A stretch of 64,000 nucleotides of DNA from NCBI GenBank assembly GCA_033675545.1, contig JAWDGP010003800.1, forward strand, positions 1 to 64,000. Reading direction: 5' to 3'. The notes under the pieces are model-generated. The model was not told the DNA's origin and made no database searches. It was given only the letters and a program-made list of their open reading frames with translations. A program made the translations under genes and the position numbers. Position 1 is the first letter of the stretch. The number at the start of each line of letters is the position of its first letter. This document shows, one piece after another, positions 1 through 11,061 of the stretch. This DNA is from Elysia crispata (lineage: Eukaryota; Mollusca; Gastropoda; Plakobranchidae).

Positions 1-104
1 TTGCCTGTTTGTCTACTTGCATTTCTTTAGACTCTCTATATCCCGGTAGGCTTGTTTTTATGTATGTTTGTTTTTTTTTCTCCGTCTTCCTCCCACCCCG
101 CCCC

Positions 105-105
105 T

Positions 106-141
<36 letters not shown>
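105..141. repeat. (TC)n/(CA)n microsatellite
   Basis: A short TC run passes directly into a CA run. The protein-like readings across it (SLSLS, HTHTH) are by-products of the repeat. Confidence 0.9.
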
Positions 142-534
142 TGGCTCTCCCTCTTTCTCTATAACGTTGTCTGTGATTTAAAATTACTGTGTAAACATGT
201 CTGTTCTTTATCCTCAAAATTGATTGCGATGTTCCGCCCGATAACTCTTTGTGGATCGGCCCGAAGAAAAACTGGCTCGTCTCGTCTTGAGCACGACGTG
301 AGCAGCAAGCAAGTATGATGTTAGCTGTTGAAACACTTCACAACTGAGACTTTTTAATGAAGAATCAGGTTTTGAAGGGCATTAAAGAAGACCTTTATTT
401 GTCCCAACGCTGCACAATGTTTTTTGCAGAAGCGATTACAATTGTGTTCTTGCCTCTGTGAGCAGGTATGAAATAATGCCAGTGTTCTTGTTGCAATCCA
501 TGAAAACAGTTGATGGTCGGTCGGCGTTATCTGT

Positions 535-985
535 GGTTCCGATCTATCGATGCTGTTTATTTGCGATCTATCAATCTTGTATGTTATGTTGCGATCTATG
601 TTATCTTGTCAACTACCAATGTTAATATCTTGGGATGTACCAATGCTGTCTTCTTTTAATGATCTTGTAATGATGTCATTGTGTAATCCAGCATTGCCGT
701 TATCTTGCGATTTATCAACGCTGTTACCTTGTGATATAGCAAAGCAGTTATCTAATTACCTAGCAGTGCTGTTACATTGGGATCAAAAGACGACATCATT
801 GCTAGATCTTGTGATTTAGCAAATCTGTCATTTTGTGGTCTATCAATGCTGTCATCTTGTGATCTAGCAATGCTGTCATCTTTTGATCTAGCAATGCAGC
901 TTTCTAATCATCTAGCAATTCTTTTATTTTGCAATTTAGCAATGCTGTTATCTTGCTATCTACCGATGTTGCTGTGTTGCAATCA
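535..985. repeat. Degenerate 24-bp minisatellite
   Basis: About 18 imperfect units of 24 bp, each carrying a variant of GATCTAGCAATGCTGT followed by CATCTTGT. Because 24 is a multiple of three, stretches stay open and read as an eight-residue Leu/Ser/Cys-rich repeat (LAMLSSCD-like). The reading phase changes near position 800. No independent coding evidence. Confidence 0.8.
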
Positions 986-1504
986 AATATTTTATCTAGT
1001 GATCGAACAGTGGATTGCGTGCATTTAGTAAATTTACAGAAAATGAGATTTTAATATTGATGAAAGACTGATCGTTAAGGAAATGTGCTATGGATGCAGC
1101 ACCTAGGCTGTCTCTTTAATTCTTTGAATGTGCTGAAATTCCTGTTCCTTTTATGACAAGAATTGAAAACGACTCACCACAGGCGTCTTGTTCAATGGCT
1201 TTAAGCTTCCAGTTGTCAAACCATTATTGGGAAAACCAAGTTGAGATGAGCAAACCTTTAAAAATTTTAGACCCGTCTCAACCTAGAATTTCATTTTTTT
1301 TTTCATGTCGCGGGAAGAATTGTCCAAAGCCCATTATTCAGACACCTGAAGATCAATAATCTGGAAATAGTATTTCATTCCGCGCACAAAGCGTACCGCT
1401 TTATAGAAATTTCCTTGTTAAAGATAACGTCTGATATCTTACTATTTTTTCTAACGAGAATAAGGTACCGTATGTCAATTGATACTTCTTGAAGTATCTC
1501 CTAC

Positions 1505-2123
1505 TATGTCACAATCGATCATGCTCTTCTTGTCAATGACCTATCGGAACAGGATTATATGGACTTTGAGTCTTTATTATGTTTTAAAAGATATCAACCA
1601 GTTAAAACTTAGTTAGGAAGCTAATATGTCGATCAAATTCGGCGTTCCACAGAGTTTTATCCTTGAACGAGTTTTTATTTACTAGAGCCTCTGACCAACA
1701 ACATTTGTCAAGATTTTATCTTCATGTTGATGATGCTCAGTTGTATGAGGCGTGAGGCTTTAGTTGCCACTACTTCTGATTGCATTTATGCTATAAAGCT
1801 GTGGAAGACCCGTAAAAGATTTTAACTCAACGATGACAAAAGATAAATTATCTTTATAGGAAATAAAGTTAAAATTATGTATCAAACAACCATCAACACC
1901 AATGGCTATAAGATAAATAACAAGAAAAAGATACAAAATCTCGGTGTTTCATCGATCATAATATGTCTATGTGTTTATATGTCACAGAACTTTGTAAGAA
2001 TTTACATTTCCAGTTCAGGAAAAATCGTCAAGATAAGAGGTTGTATAGATTCATGAGACTGTAACCCAAGACCCTTGTAATATCTCTATTTCTATCCACA
2101 ATGATTATTTTAATACTTTACTA

Positions 2124-2177
<54 letters not shown>

Positions 2178-2240
2178 GTCTCTGTATCTCTCTGTGTCTC
2201 TGTCTCTGTCTCTCTGTCTCTCTCTGTCTGTCTGTCTCTC

Positions 2241-2313
<73 letters not shown>

Positions 2314-2480
2314 ACGCTATTAATTAACCAAAGACAACTGGATCAGAAACCTGCAGCATGGCTAACCATAAAATCAAAGAAACGCGATCACATTGACTCT
2401 GTTCTCCTTCACTTACATTGGCTGTTTTTTAACAAGTTCATGATTTACCAAGAGTGCATGTATATGATATACAATCATCA
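1505..2480 (+). pseudogene. Decayed non-LTR retrotransposon, reverse transcriptase part
   Basis: Recognisable reverse-transcriptase blocks occur in order on the plus strand but in shifting frames. A TIDHALL motif is at 1511. IKFGVPQ, usually followed by GSVLGP, is at 1632. FYLHVDDAQLY, the catalytic xxDD box, is at about 1714. A KLNDDK-like stretch is near 1825 and NLGV plus SM..YVTELCKNLHFQ near 1945-2010. The C-terminal KKRDHI...LHLHWL segment is near 2375-2420. The order and motifs fit the CR1/L2/jockey group of LINEs. Several stops and frameshifts show it is dead. A CT-rich microsatellite (2126-2310) has grown inside it, and the HWL segment is the seed of the following 88-bp array. The exact clade is an inference. 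Confidence 0.75.
2126..2310. repeat. CT-rich compound microsatellite
   Basis: Uninterrupted TC runs flank a middle part with TCTG/TCTGTC variants. It lies inside the LINE remnant. The SLSLS and (RE)n readings on the two strands are artefacts. Confidence 0.9.
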
Positions 2481-3005
2481 TTGAGCCTGTTCTCCTTCAC
2501 TTACTTTGGCTGTTTTTTAACAAGCTCATGATTTACCAAGAGTGCATGTATATGATATACAATCATCATTGACTCTGTTCTCCTTCACTTACATTGGCTG
2601 TTTTTTAACAAGCTCATGATTTACCAAGAGTGCATGTATATGATATACAATCATCATTGACTCTGTTCTCCTTCACTTACATTGGCTGTTTTTTAACAAG
2701 CTCATGATTTACCAAGAGTGCATGTATATGATATACAATCATCATTGACTCTGTTCTCCTCCAGATACATTGGCTGTTTTTTAACAAGCTCATGACTTTC
2801 CAAGAGTGCATGTATATGATATACAATCATCATTGACTCTGTTCTCCTTCACTTACATTGGCTGTTTTTTAACAAGCTCATGATTTACCAAGAGTGCATG
2901 TATATGATATACAATCATCATTGACTCTGTTCTCCTCCAGATACATTGGCTGTTTTTTAACAAGCTCATGACTTTCCAAGAGTGCATGATATACAATCAT
3001 CATTG
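2393..3005 (+). repeat. 88-bp tandem array, seven units, LINE-derived
   Basis: Units begin with TTGACTCTGTTCTCC at about 2393, 2481, 2569, 2657, 2745, 2833 and 2921. The spacing is 88 bp and divergence is very low. Two units share a CTCCAGATAC variant, and the last lacks about 8 bp. The first unit is continuous with the LINE C-terminal segment (LHLHWL...), so the array is an amplification of retrotransposon coding sequence. The high identity suggests recent expansion. Confidence 0.9.
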
Positions 3006-3234
3006 CCCGTTCAAACGAACAAGTAGGGAAGATAACTACATTGAAAAAATGAAAACTTCACAAAAATCGCGGACTTGTATTCTCTATAGACATTCAACTA
3101 CACTGACGAAAAGAAAACTTTACAACAATGAACAGGTGCGGAGGAGTACTACGATATAAAAAAGCAAATTTTACGACAATATGACGTAAATCTCCATAGT
3201 CATACAACTATATTAAAGGAACGCAAACTTTACA

Positions 3235-3509
3235 GCAATAACAGATAATGTATACAACTCCTCCAAAGCCAGTCATAGTCCAGTTTAAAAATATATAGGA
3301 CCTTTAAAGTAAAGTGAAGTGTCCCGTACTCGTTTCGAGCGTAAGAGAAACCAGAAATAGAGTCCTGAATTTCTTGGCATACGACATTGATCTCCTCGTC
3401 GCCTTTACTTTGGCCGAGTGTTGGCCCGCACAATCTGTTGGATTCGAACTCGAATCATCTGGATTGGTAGTCAAGCGCCCTACCGACTTGACCACCCGCT
3501 CATCCACAT
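3235..3509 (-). mobile_element. tRNA-derived SINE (type A)
   Basis: Read on the minus strand from 3509, the head is tRNA-like. It has a box A sequence (GTGGTCAAGTCGGTAGGGCG) and, about 35 bp downstream, a box B (GAGTTCGAATCC). The head is followed by an unrelated body, which distinguishes a SINE from a true tRNA gene. The 3' boundary is approximate and no target duplication was identified. Confidence 0.7.
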
Positions 3510-3514
3510 AGAGC

Positions 3515-4820
3515 CTGTAGACTCATAAGAGCATTTTCTAGCCTGAATGCACAACTTTTCTAGTTTGTTATTGTTGTTTTTTTGTTTGTTTGTTTTGTTT
3601 TGCTTTGGTTTTTTTTTTGTAACATTTGGTAAACTGATGTATAATCTTGACTGATTAAAATTCAGCGGACTTCATGATTCTACATTGACAAGTTTCGGAG
3701 CAGATAGCGGAGAAACAGATCTAAGTTGCTTTTTATGATATAGATAAATGTCTTAAACAGATGTGGCCGACTGTCTCAGTTTGTACCTGCAAGGCAATAT
3801 AGTGTCCTAAATGTACTAAAATCAGAACGCAAATTTTTAGGTCCACGCCCTTTTCACGATTTAAGGCCTAAAATATAGAGCAATATTTCAAAAGCAAGCA
3901 GGCAAGTATCATCTTCAGAAAGGTTCAAACGCATGCTGAACAAAACCCGTTTAGCAAAAGTGGTGAAAATGAAGCCGAGCGCCAAAACATTAACTGTTGA
4001 GACGATTATGAGTTTTATTTCTTTCGTTCACGTCATAAATATTTTTCATGCCCGGCCGACCATTTTCCAGTCGGCTAACAGCTCAGTTTGGAATACCTAC
4101 TTATATAAATTATATGGCTGTTGTTGAATCCTATAGCGAGACCAATCGTGTGTCAACTTATGCTTTTTGCTGTGACTGAAATGACATTACCATATTTTTG
4201 TTTAATAAATTTCGTTTATACATCTTGTTAGAGTATTCATTATCATTTTGTCCAAATTCAAACGGTCATTGGTTTCAGCAAAGCAGGGCATCTATAACTA
4301 CTTTTTGTGGGTCTTCATAGCCCTATAATTTATGTTTCAATAAATCTTCAAAGATTAGCAAAATACAAATTTATGAATCTTGATAATTTCCCATTTTACA
4401 ACCTTAAAATATGACTATCAGTGATGTAGTTATGTTAGACCCGAGGCAAAAATAAGTTTTAAAAAAAAATAAGATAGGAATATGTGAGCCCCATTAAATA
4501 AGACCATCTGTATCTCTGGTAACTAATGTACAGATGAGTGTAACCACTTACGTGCAGAACTGTATATTCGTTTTCAATTCTAATTTATTTACTGATAAAA
4601 AATGGGTGAAAAACCTTACCTATGGCCCATGTATACTACGATTTAAGTAGTATTCTAAATCTGCAAATACCGTTTTCAAAGATGTCCACATATCCTAATT
4701 GATAAACCCAGGAGCCTTGGGTCACAGAACTGTAAGTTCTAATAAAAAAAATAAATTTAACTTCTATGATGCTGAGATTTGCACGAAATTATGAAATGAT
4801 ACTTTTGAGTTTTATACCAT
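3515..4820. other. No recognisable gene
   Basis: AT-rich sequence with T-rich runs (near 3575-3620). Short open frames show no known motif and no splice-site pattern. Confidence 0.6.
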
Positions 4821-4960
4821 TTCAATTTCTGGTGTGTGTGTGTGTGTGCGTGTGCATGCATTTTTTTATTCTTCATGATCTAGATACCTCACTCTCAGAC
4901 TTGTGCCTGTGACTTAGGTTATCAATGCAAATAAAGTCTTCTAGTATGATTTCATACAAT

Positions 4961-4994
4961 TGTTGTTGTTGTTGTTGTTGTTAATATTATATTA

Positions 4995-5078
<84 letters not shown>

Positions 5079-5096
5079 CATTATTATTATTATTAT
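4961..5096. repeat. (TTG)n then (ATT)n microsatellites
   Basis: About seven TTG units are followed by a long ATT run with one interruption. GT runs lie nearby at 4831-4848 and 5230-5249. Confidence 0.9.
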
Positions 5097-5249
5097 ATAA
5101 ATTTTAAATTGGAATTTGCGGATAGTCGGATTTCTTTCAGTAGCGGGTGGGCTATTCTAAGGAGCAGCTTTTAAAAATGACACATTTTCGTCTGGCAAAT
5201 ATTACTCATCTTGTTTAAAAATCCTTCTTGGTGTGTGTGTGTGTGTGTG

Positions 5250-6100
5250 AGGGCGAAAAGGGGGGAGAGAGAGCGGAGATTTTTTTTTTTAATTAAGAGA
5301 CTTTTCAACCAAAGCATTCCTGGGCGCCAAGTAAAGCGCAGATCGAGGGGAGCTAATTCTGAATGTACACGGCAACCACAGAGGAAAGTTTTTACTTCCC
5401 TTAGGTCTCAATTTTATATTTATTGATTCCATTAAGTGTTATAGTTTCATTTTTTTTTTAATTTCTAAGGTTAAATGGATCTATAACGTTTATGAGTCCA
5501 TGACATAGGAGATGATAGGTGAGCACGGCTGGGCTGTGTCTACTGTCCCTGATTTGGGGAGATTCTGTCACATAATTCGGCAAAGGGGAATTGAAATTTT
5601 ATGATTAGGCTTTATTGAATTGCAGTTATCAATACAAATTAAATCGGTGCTTTTTTAATATCTATGTATTTCGCAAGAGAATGTCACCTGCACAAATGAA
5701 CAAAGGAAGGCTACTCTGCTTAACTCTAAAGATTATATAAATATCTGATGAATATATATTTATGCTGAATTAGAAACGCTTCCCTGTCAATGGACTAACA
5801 AAGTGGCTAAAATCAGAACTATAGGATGAGGAATAGATGAGGGATCGAGATGCGTGGAAGGTCATGTTCGCCTATACTAGCGAGCAAGGCACCTGGTTGA
5901 TTCATTATAGACTATAGAGTGAATAGTGTAAAGAAGTCGATTGACTTTTCTTTCATGACTTATTTCCATCGATTTTTGATCTTTCACTATAATTCTACAA
6001 GCAAATACATGTACTTTCTCTATCTTTCTTTCTCTCTCTCAACAATGTTGATGTTAGCAAGTATAGAATTAGAGCAGAAGTGAAGCAACAGAACAATAAC
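5250..6100. other. No recognisable gene
   Basis: AT-rich intergenic-looking sequence. I see no conserved protein motif, tRNA-like promoter box or terminal repeat in it. Confidence 0.5.
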
Positions 6101-6106
6101 CTTCTG

Positions 6107-6206
<100 letters not shown>

Positions 6207-6366
6207 CCCCCCCACACACACACATACACAAACACTTCCTCTACATTTCTTCTTCTATCACAGTTTTGCTTCTTGTATTGCATATGGCAACATTACTTTC
6301 AGCCACAAAAGTAAATATTTTGATTTGTCTTTTATCACAGTAAAAAAATCTATTTTTGGACACCAT

Positions 6367-6368
<2 letters not shown>

Positions 6369-6450
<82 letters not shown>
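6369..6450. repeat. (TC)n-(TA)n microsatellite
   Basis: A TC run changes without a spacer into a TA run of about 26 units. Confidence 0.95.
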
Positions 6451-6456
<6 letters not shown>

Positions 6457-6568
6457 ACTGTCTTTCAACCTTAAAGAAGTTTGGAACAAGTGATTTTATA
6501 AAAGTTAAATTTCAGGAATATCAAGATTTTGCTCAATTTAGTTGCTTACTTTCTTTGCCTATTCATCA

Positions 6569-6692
6569 GCAGCGGATGAACCGAAGAAAGAGAATTCATT
6601 CCAACCAGACCAGAGAAAGCTTGTATCTCAGTCCTCACTTGAAGTGGAGCAAAATGAGAATGAAAACATATTACAGCCATCAATGTTTCTGT
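6569..6692 (+). other. Possible exon, unidentified
   Basis: A pyrimidine-rich stretch (TTTCTTTGCCTATTCATCAG) precedes an open, acidic and Gln/Asn-rich reading of about 40 residues that begins AADEPKKENSFQPDQRK. A GTTAGT near 6690 could serve as a donor. The open frame as a whole spans 6542-6838. It lies upstream of the zinc-finger remains on the same strand and could be one of that gene's early exons. This is inference only and no domain is recognised. Confidence 0.25.
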
Positions 6693-7329
6693 TAGTGGAC
6701 CAAGATAAGAGAGACAGAGGGAAAAAAATAGAATTGTTTCTTTTTGGAATAGTAGTCAAAGATTTGTATTTTGAAAATAAACTTAAAGCAAAAAGTCTGC
6801 CTAACATTTCCTCCGATCAGATGTATATTAAATTTTAGCAAAAACTGCCAGGTTAAATTGGTAATAATACATCAACAGAATAAGCTGTTTTCATATTGTC
6901 ATGCTCACTTTTTTGCTATTGTGCTTTAGTGGTGACGCATGCCACATGAGATATGTTTATAACTGATTCTATAACATCATAGTTTTCATAATAGTTTAAC
7001 TGCTTTGTTTGTAGAAATCTTAAACCTAATATGTTAGACGTGTACATGTTTTACTGCGGCACAAAATTAGATTAATAAATAGGCGAATTTATTGTACCAT
7101 TCTGAAATTTCTACTTGTCTCAGGAGCACCTTTTGAACATGTGTCATATATATATTATGCGTATGCACATGTGTATGTCTTTGTTTCTGTCCAAATGTAA
7201 CACATTGATCACATTCAAAGATATTGGCATAAAGAACAATGTTTTTCACAAAAGAATATCTTGATTTTTTTAAAAGCAATATATATAGACCATCCTTTTT
7301 TTTTTTTTTTTGCTATTTTTTTAAATGAG

Positions 7330-7413
7330 ACTGAAGTTCATATTCCAAATTGTGACTCAACTGTACGAGAGTGTCTTTACAAAAGCCAAAGGCTGGAAAG
7401 AGAAACTAAAATT
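7330..7413 (+). other. Possible 84-bp coding exon
   Basis: A long T-rich tract ending in AATGAG is followed by 28 complete open codons (TEVHIPNCDSTVREC...LERETKI) and then a consensus donor, GTAAGT, at 7414. The length is an exact multiple of three and the composition (charged, Cys-containing) is more protein-like than the surroundings. With the acceptor candidate at 8250 it could belong to the same gene as the zinc-finger exon. I do not recognise the domain. Confidence 0.35.
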
Positions 7414-8250
7414 GTAAGTCTGAAATTATCTACTTTATATATTTCTACAGTGCAATTAATACAGTTATGCAATTCAGATTTTTTGATGCATTTAAATGTG
7501 AATAAGTCATTGTTATAAAGATGTGGATTGTATACATGAACGTTCAGTGCACTTCAAATTCGACGTTCGGTCGATTTTCAAAGTTTGTTGGATGCAAATT
7601 CGTAAATTCATAAGCTATACCGGGAACTACAAGGGGAGTAAACAAACCGAGTCATAGTATTCCATAATTATTTCCCTTTTATCAATGTGAAGGGATCAGT
7701 GTAGCAAAATTTATCCACTTTTTACCTTTCCCATCAACTGTCTAAATTTTCTTGGCTTTGGCTCTTTGCTCCTGTATCTTTGCTCTCCCATGCGTCGGTT
7801 GCCACCCGTTTCTTCCTCTCTATTCATCATTTTCTTCCTATGTCCATGATCTGACCTGCCTTCCCCCTATCTACTGCACGCTGTACACTTATAGACAGTG
7901 CCACAATTTTTTGCGAACCTTTTGATAGAATTTCAACCAGATCTAAGAATAGAGTTTTAAAATGCGCTTGTCTACAATTTCTGGTTCGTTTGACCCGAGG
8001 ATGGGTCTGAGATTAGTTTGTTTGATGTAAGATGTGAAAGGAGTCAAAGAAGGGGGAAAATGGGATTTTTCTCAGTTCGTTGAATGCAATGTGTTTTTTT
8101 TTTTTAGTCTGAGCTTGTGGATTTGAGGTGATGAGATGATAAGAAATGTAACTTTATCTGATCGATAGAGGATACATTTTCAATAAGTTTTTAGTTCCAA
8201 GCTGAGCCATTAGATGTCTGAGTACAATTTCAATTTTTATGCTTGTCTAG

Positions 8251-8705
8251 TCTATTTGAATTACCGAATCTAATTTTGCCAACACCTTATAACGGATTCT
8301 CCTCTGTTTATTCTCAAGACGCTGATTGCAAAAGCCACCTGGAGACTTTACATAATCGTTTTCAAGGTGGTATATCTGGCAAAATGTCTCCAAAAACTGA
8401 AAAAAAAAGTACCGTCACCAAGAATCATTAGTGGATGGAAGTTTCAAACACAAGATCAATTCCAAAATTTCGACTTCACCAAATCCCCAAAAGAATCACG
8501 TTGTCAACGACAAGGAACTCTTGAAGTGTGTTGTTTGTGGGAAAGAGAAATTCGTACAAGGGCAGCTTGTTTAAACATCAACGAATTCATCTAGAAGGAA
8601 ACGCCCTCAATGTGAAATCTGTGGAAGAAGGGATTGCTTACAAAATCATTCTTTCAGAAAGCGGTACTGCAAGTGTGGAGTGTGTGGAAACAGTTTTCAC
8701 CCTTA
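8251..8705 (+). pseudogene. C2H2 zinc-finger gene remnant, segment 1
   Basis: This is the left part of a decayed zinc-finger exon. An acceptor-like TTATGCTTGTCTAG ends at 8250. An open N-terminal stretch (SLFELPNLILPTPYNG...) runs to a run of nine A at 8400-8408, where the frame changes. The next frame gives ESLVDGSFKHK and then a first finger, KCVVCGKEK. That finger needs another frameshift to continue as KGSLFKHQRIH. A second finger (QCEICGRR) and a third (CGVCGNSFHPYHR) follow. The third is cut by the hAT insertion at 8714. C2H2 fingers of this type bind DNA in the nucleus. Stops and frameshifts make this copy nonfunctional, unless some of the frame changes are sequence errors. Confidence 0.75.
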
Positions 8706-8713
8706 CCATAGAT
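8706..8713. repeat. hAT target-site duplication, left copy
   Basis: CCATAGAT lies immediately before the CAGTG terminus and is repeated exactly at 10196-10203, after the CACTG terminus. Eight base pairs is the hallmark duplication length of the hAT superfamily. Confidence 0.95.
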
Positions 8714-10195
8714 CAGTGTTTTTCAGCCACTGTGGGCACACTGGTGTGCCGTGAGATATTGTCAGGTGTGCCGTAGGAAATTATCCAATTTGTGTGCCTG
8801 GGCAGTCTAGCGCTATTTTGCAAGGTTTTGCCAGAAAAAAAAACAACAGGAGAGGAAATTTTTCGGGTCACATCAGAAAATCTGGAAAAAGGAGGAATTA
8901 AGTGGCAAAACTGCACAATCGTCTGCACTGATGGGGCTGCAGCCACGGTCGGGCGCACCAAAGGCTTTGTAGACAGCGTAAAGGAAAAAAACCCAGATGT
9001 GATCATTACGCACTGGTTTTTTTTACACCGGAAGCCCTCGTAGCTAAGCTTTCCCAGCAGACCCGGTTCCTGTGTTGGATGATGTTATTCGCATGGTAAA
9101 CTTTGTGAAGTCACGATCCGTGAAAAGGCGCATATTTGCTGCTTTGTGTGAGGAAATGGGAGCGGAGCATAAAGCCTTGCTGTTTCACACCGAGGTCCGA
9201 TGGCTGTGGTGCGGTAAGGTGCTGACCCGTGTGTTGGAGCTGCGAGAGGAACTCAAAGTGTTTCTGGCAAATCAGGGATCTGTTTACGCAAAGCTGCTTG
9301 CAAGTGATGAGTGGTGCGCAAGGCTGGCATACCTGGCAGCTATTTCTCATCATCTGAATGAACTGAACACACGAAGGTAATGCCGAAATGAAAACCTGCT
9401 TCCAAGTACAGATAAATTAAAATGAATGGATTCCGTTCAAACGTACAACTCTGGCAGAAACATGTGGAAACTGGCAGCCTTGAAATGTTCCCACTCAGCA
9501 ATAAATGGGAAGATGTTAATACTGTTGGACTGTGTGAGACAATAGTTAAACACTTGAAATCTCTTGAGGAGAAGATGTCATTTTATTTCCCCTCAGCCTC
9601 CACAGAGTGCTTTGACTGGGTTAGGGACCCATTCAGCTCAGCACCAGCTGTTGGAAAGGACATAACTTTCAAGGAACAGGAGGAACTAACTGAACTGAGA
9701 CAAGATCGTGGTCTCAAGCTAAGCTTTGCTGATCTACCACTCGACAGTTTTTGTTTGGCAGCTGCCAAGGAGTTCCCCATGCTGGCCAACAAAGCTATTT
9801 CGACATTGTTCTCATTTTACACAACATATCTGGGTGAAGTGGGATTTTCAAGCCTGACTGCTGTAAAAACTAAAATCAGAGAAAGACTGAGAGCTGTGTG
9901 TGTGTCTTTCATGGATTCCTGCCAGGATATCAGCTATGTGTTCATCCAAACAGGCCCAGATTTCTCGCTGAGTGAGAATAAATATGAAATATTATAAAAT
10001 TCTTTGTTCTTTGTATTTATTTGATATGTATTCAAGACATTATAACACCATTCTACAGTGTAAAAAAAGCTGATATTAACAATATAACACTTGTATTAAT
10101 ATAAGCTTTTTTTAACATTTTCATCTGGTGCTGTGCCCCAGGATTTTTTCAATGAAAGAAATGTGCCTTGGCTCAAAAAAGGTTGAAAAACACTG
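8714..10195 (+). mobile_element. hAT transposon (ZBED5-like), internally deleted
   Basis: A 1482-bp element bounded by imperfect inverted termini. The left end is CAGTGTTTTTCAGCC and the right end, read inward on the other strand, is CAGTGTTTTTCAACC. A perfect 8-bp target duplication flanks it. It sits inside the third zinc finger of the host exon; deleting it with one duplication copy restores C-x2-C-x12-H-x3-H (CGVCGNSF...HQQTH). The transposase begins almost directly after the left terminus, mid-protein, so the N-terminal BED finger and first catalytic block appear lost by internal deletion. The element is probably immobile on its own. Confidence 0.9.
8792..9997 (+). pseudogene. hAT/ZBED5-like transposase fragment
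   Basis: Three overlapping-frame pieces (8792-9043, 9072-9380, 9422-9997) together read as the middle and C-terminal part of a hAT transposase of the ZBED5/SCAND3/GTF2IRD2 type. Family blocks visible are [26 protein letters not shown], the [16 protein letters not shown] block, [32 protein letters not shown], and the C-terminal dimerisation region [14 protein letters not shown]...[10 protein letters not shown]. Frameshifts lie near 9040 and 9415 and a TAA follows NTRR at 9378. About half the usual family length is present. The fragment is therefore a pseudogene. Confidence 0.85.
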
Positions 10196-10203
10196 CCATA
10201 GAT
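10196..10203. repeat. hAT target-site duplication, right copy
   Basis: Exact repeat of CCATAGAT from 8706-8713, directly following the CACTG end of the element. Confidence 0.95.
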
Positions 10204-10533
10204 TATCAATACACCAACAGACTCACTTTGGGGAGAAAGCGGACTCCAGTAAGATTTTAAAGCTTGACCCTACAAACTGATACTCTCAAGAAGCCGTATG
10301 AATGTGGAGTTTGTGGAAGGACGTTTTCATAGCGTGTTTACTTATCCAAACACAAATCCATACATAATGGTGAAAGGCCCCATAATTGTGAATTATGTGG
10401 GAAAAGTTTTTGCTATAAAAGTCAGGTATCAATACATCTTCAAATACGCACCGATGAGAAGCCGTGCGGGTGTGAATTGTGTAACAAAAGATTTCACACT
10501 TGCCATGGTTTATCTGTACATCAAAGCACCCCT
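10204..10533 (+). pseudogene. C2H2 zinc-finger gene remnant, segment 2
   Basis: The finger exon continues after the hAT element. It completes the interrupted finger (LSIHQQTHFGEK) and then has a degenerate linker. Another finger begins KPYECGVCGRTFS and meets an in-frame TAG before YLSKHKSIH. Next comes HNCELCGKSFCYKSQVSIH, which lacks a canonical final histidine, and then CGCELCNKRFHTCHGLSVH. The last codons (CAT CAA AGC ACC CCT) run straight into the N-RAG-TP insertion at 10534. The TGEKP-like linkers (NGERP, TDEKP) are typical of tandem-finger transcription factors. At least one stop shows it is dead. Confidence 0.85.
10530..10533. repeat. N-RAG-TP target-site duplication, left
   Basis: CCCT here is repeated at 12795-12798 after the element. 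Collapsing the two copies gives ACC CCT AAA GGA GAA AAA, keeping the finger reading frame and producing a KGEK linker. A 5-bp duplication, as in Transib/RAG elements, would not match exactly (CCCCT versus CCCTA). Confidence 0.8.
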
Positions 10534-10574
10534 CACGGCGTAGCATATTCTATATCGTCGCTCTGCTTTAGTTG
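10534..10574 (+). repeat. Left terminal signal, copy 1 (long spacer)
   Basis: Heptamer CACGGCG at 10534-10540, 25 bp spacer, then CTTTAGTTG at 10566-10574. The heptamer shares CAC and the final G with the V(D)J heptamer CACAGTG. The inner block is unlike the V(D)J nonamer. Confidence 0.8.
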
Positions 10575-11061
10575 AGCGCTAGAGATTGCCCTACCGCCAT
10601 AAATCAGTGCCGCCTTGACAGGTGACCTGAGGTCAGGTGCACGGCCTCGACTGTTATAGCTCGGTGCTGCATGTCTCGGACGGGTATGAATAAAACCATG
10701 TTATTTTTCGGCTTTTTAATCAGTTCTTGCTTTGCAGCCGCTCAAGACTGGATTATATTTGTTTTTTCTCCACAACTCCCTATTTTTCCTCAATATATTC
10801 ATGAAAATCTGATAATTCTAACTTAATTATTGCGAGTGTGAGATGTTCATGAATTAGGAGTATATTTTTTTAACTGAATATTGAAAGCATAATTAAGTAA
10901 GTTGTAAGGCTAATTATAAAAATTCCACACGATGAATAAACTTAGTTTCTCGGCCATAGGAAAATTCAAAATTATAGCTTTACGAAGATGTAATTTTTTT
11001 TCCTGTTGACAGCATATGTTATAAACTAATTTAACTTTTTAAATAAAGGCTTTTATCAACT

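Noticed and set aside
3437..3509. Functional tRNA gene on the minus strand
   Set aside because: The boxes are good, but the acceptor stem does not pair convincingly and the sequence continues as a SINE body.
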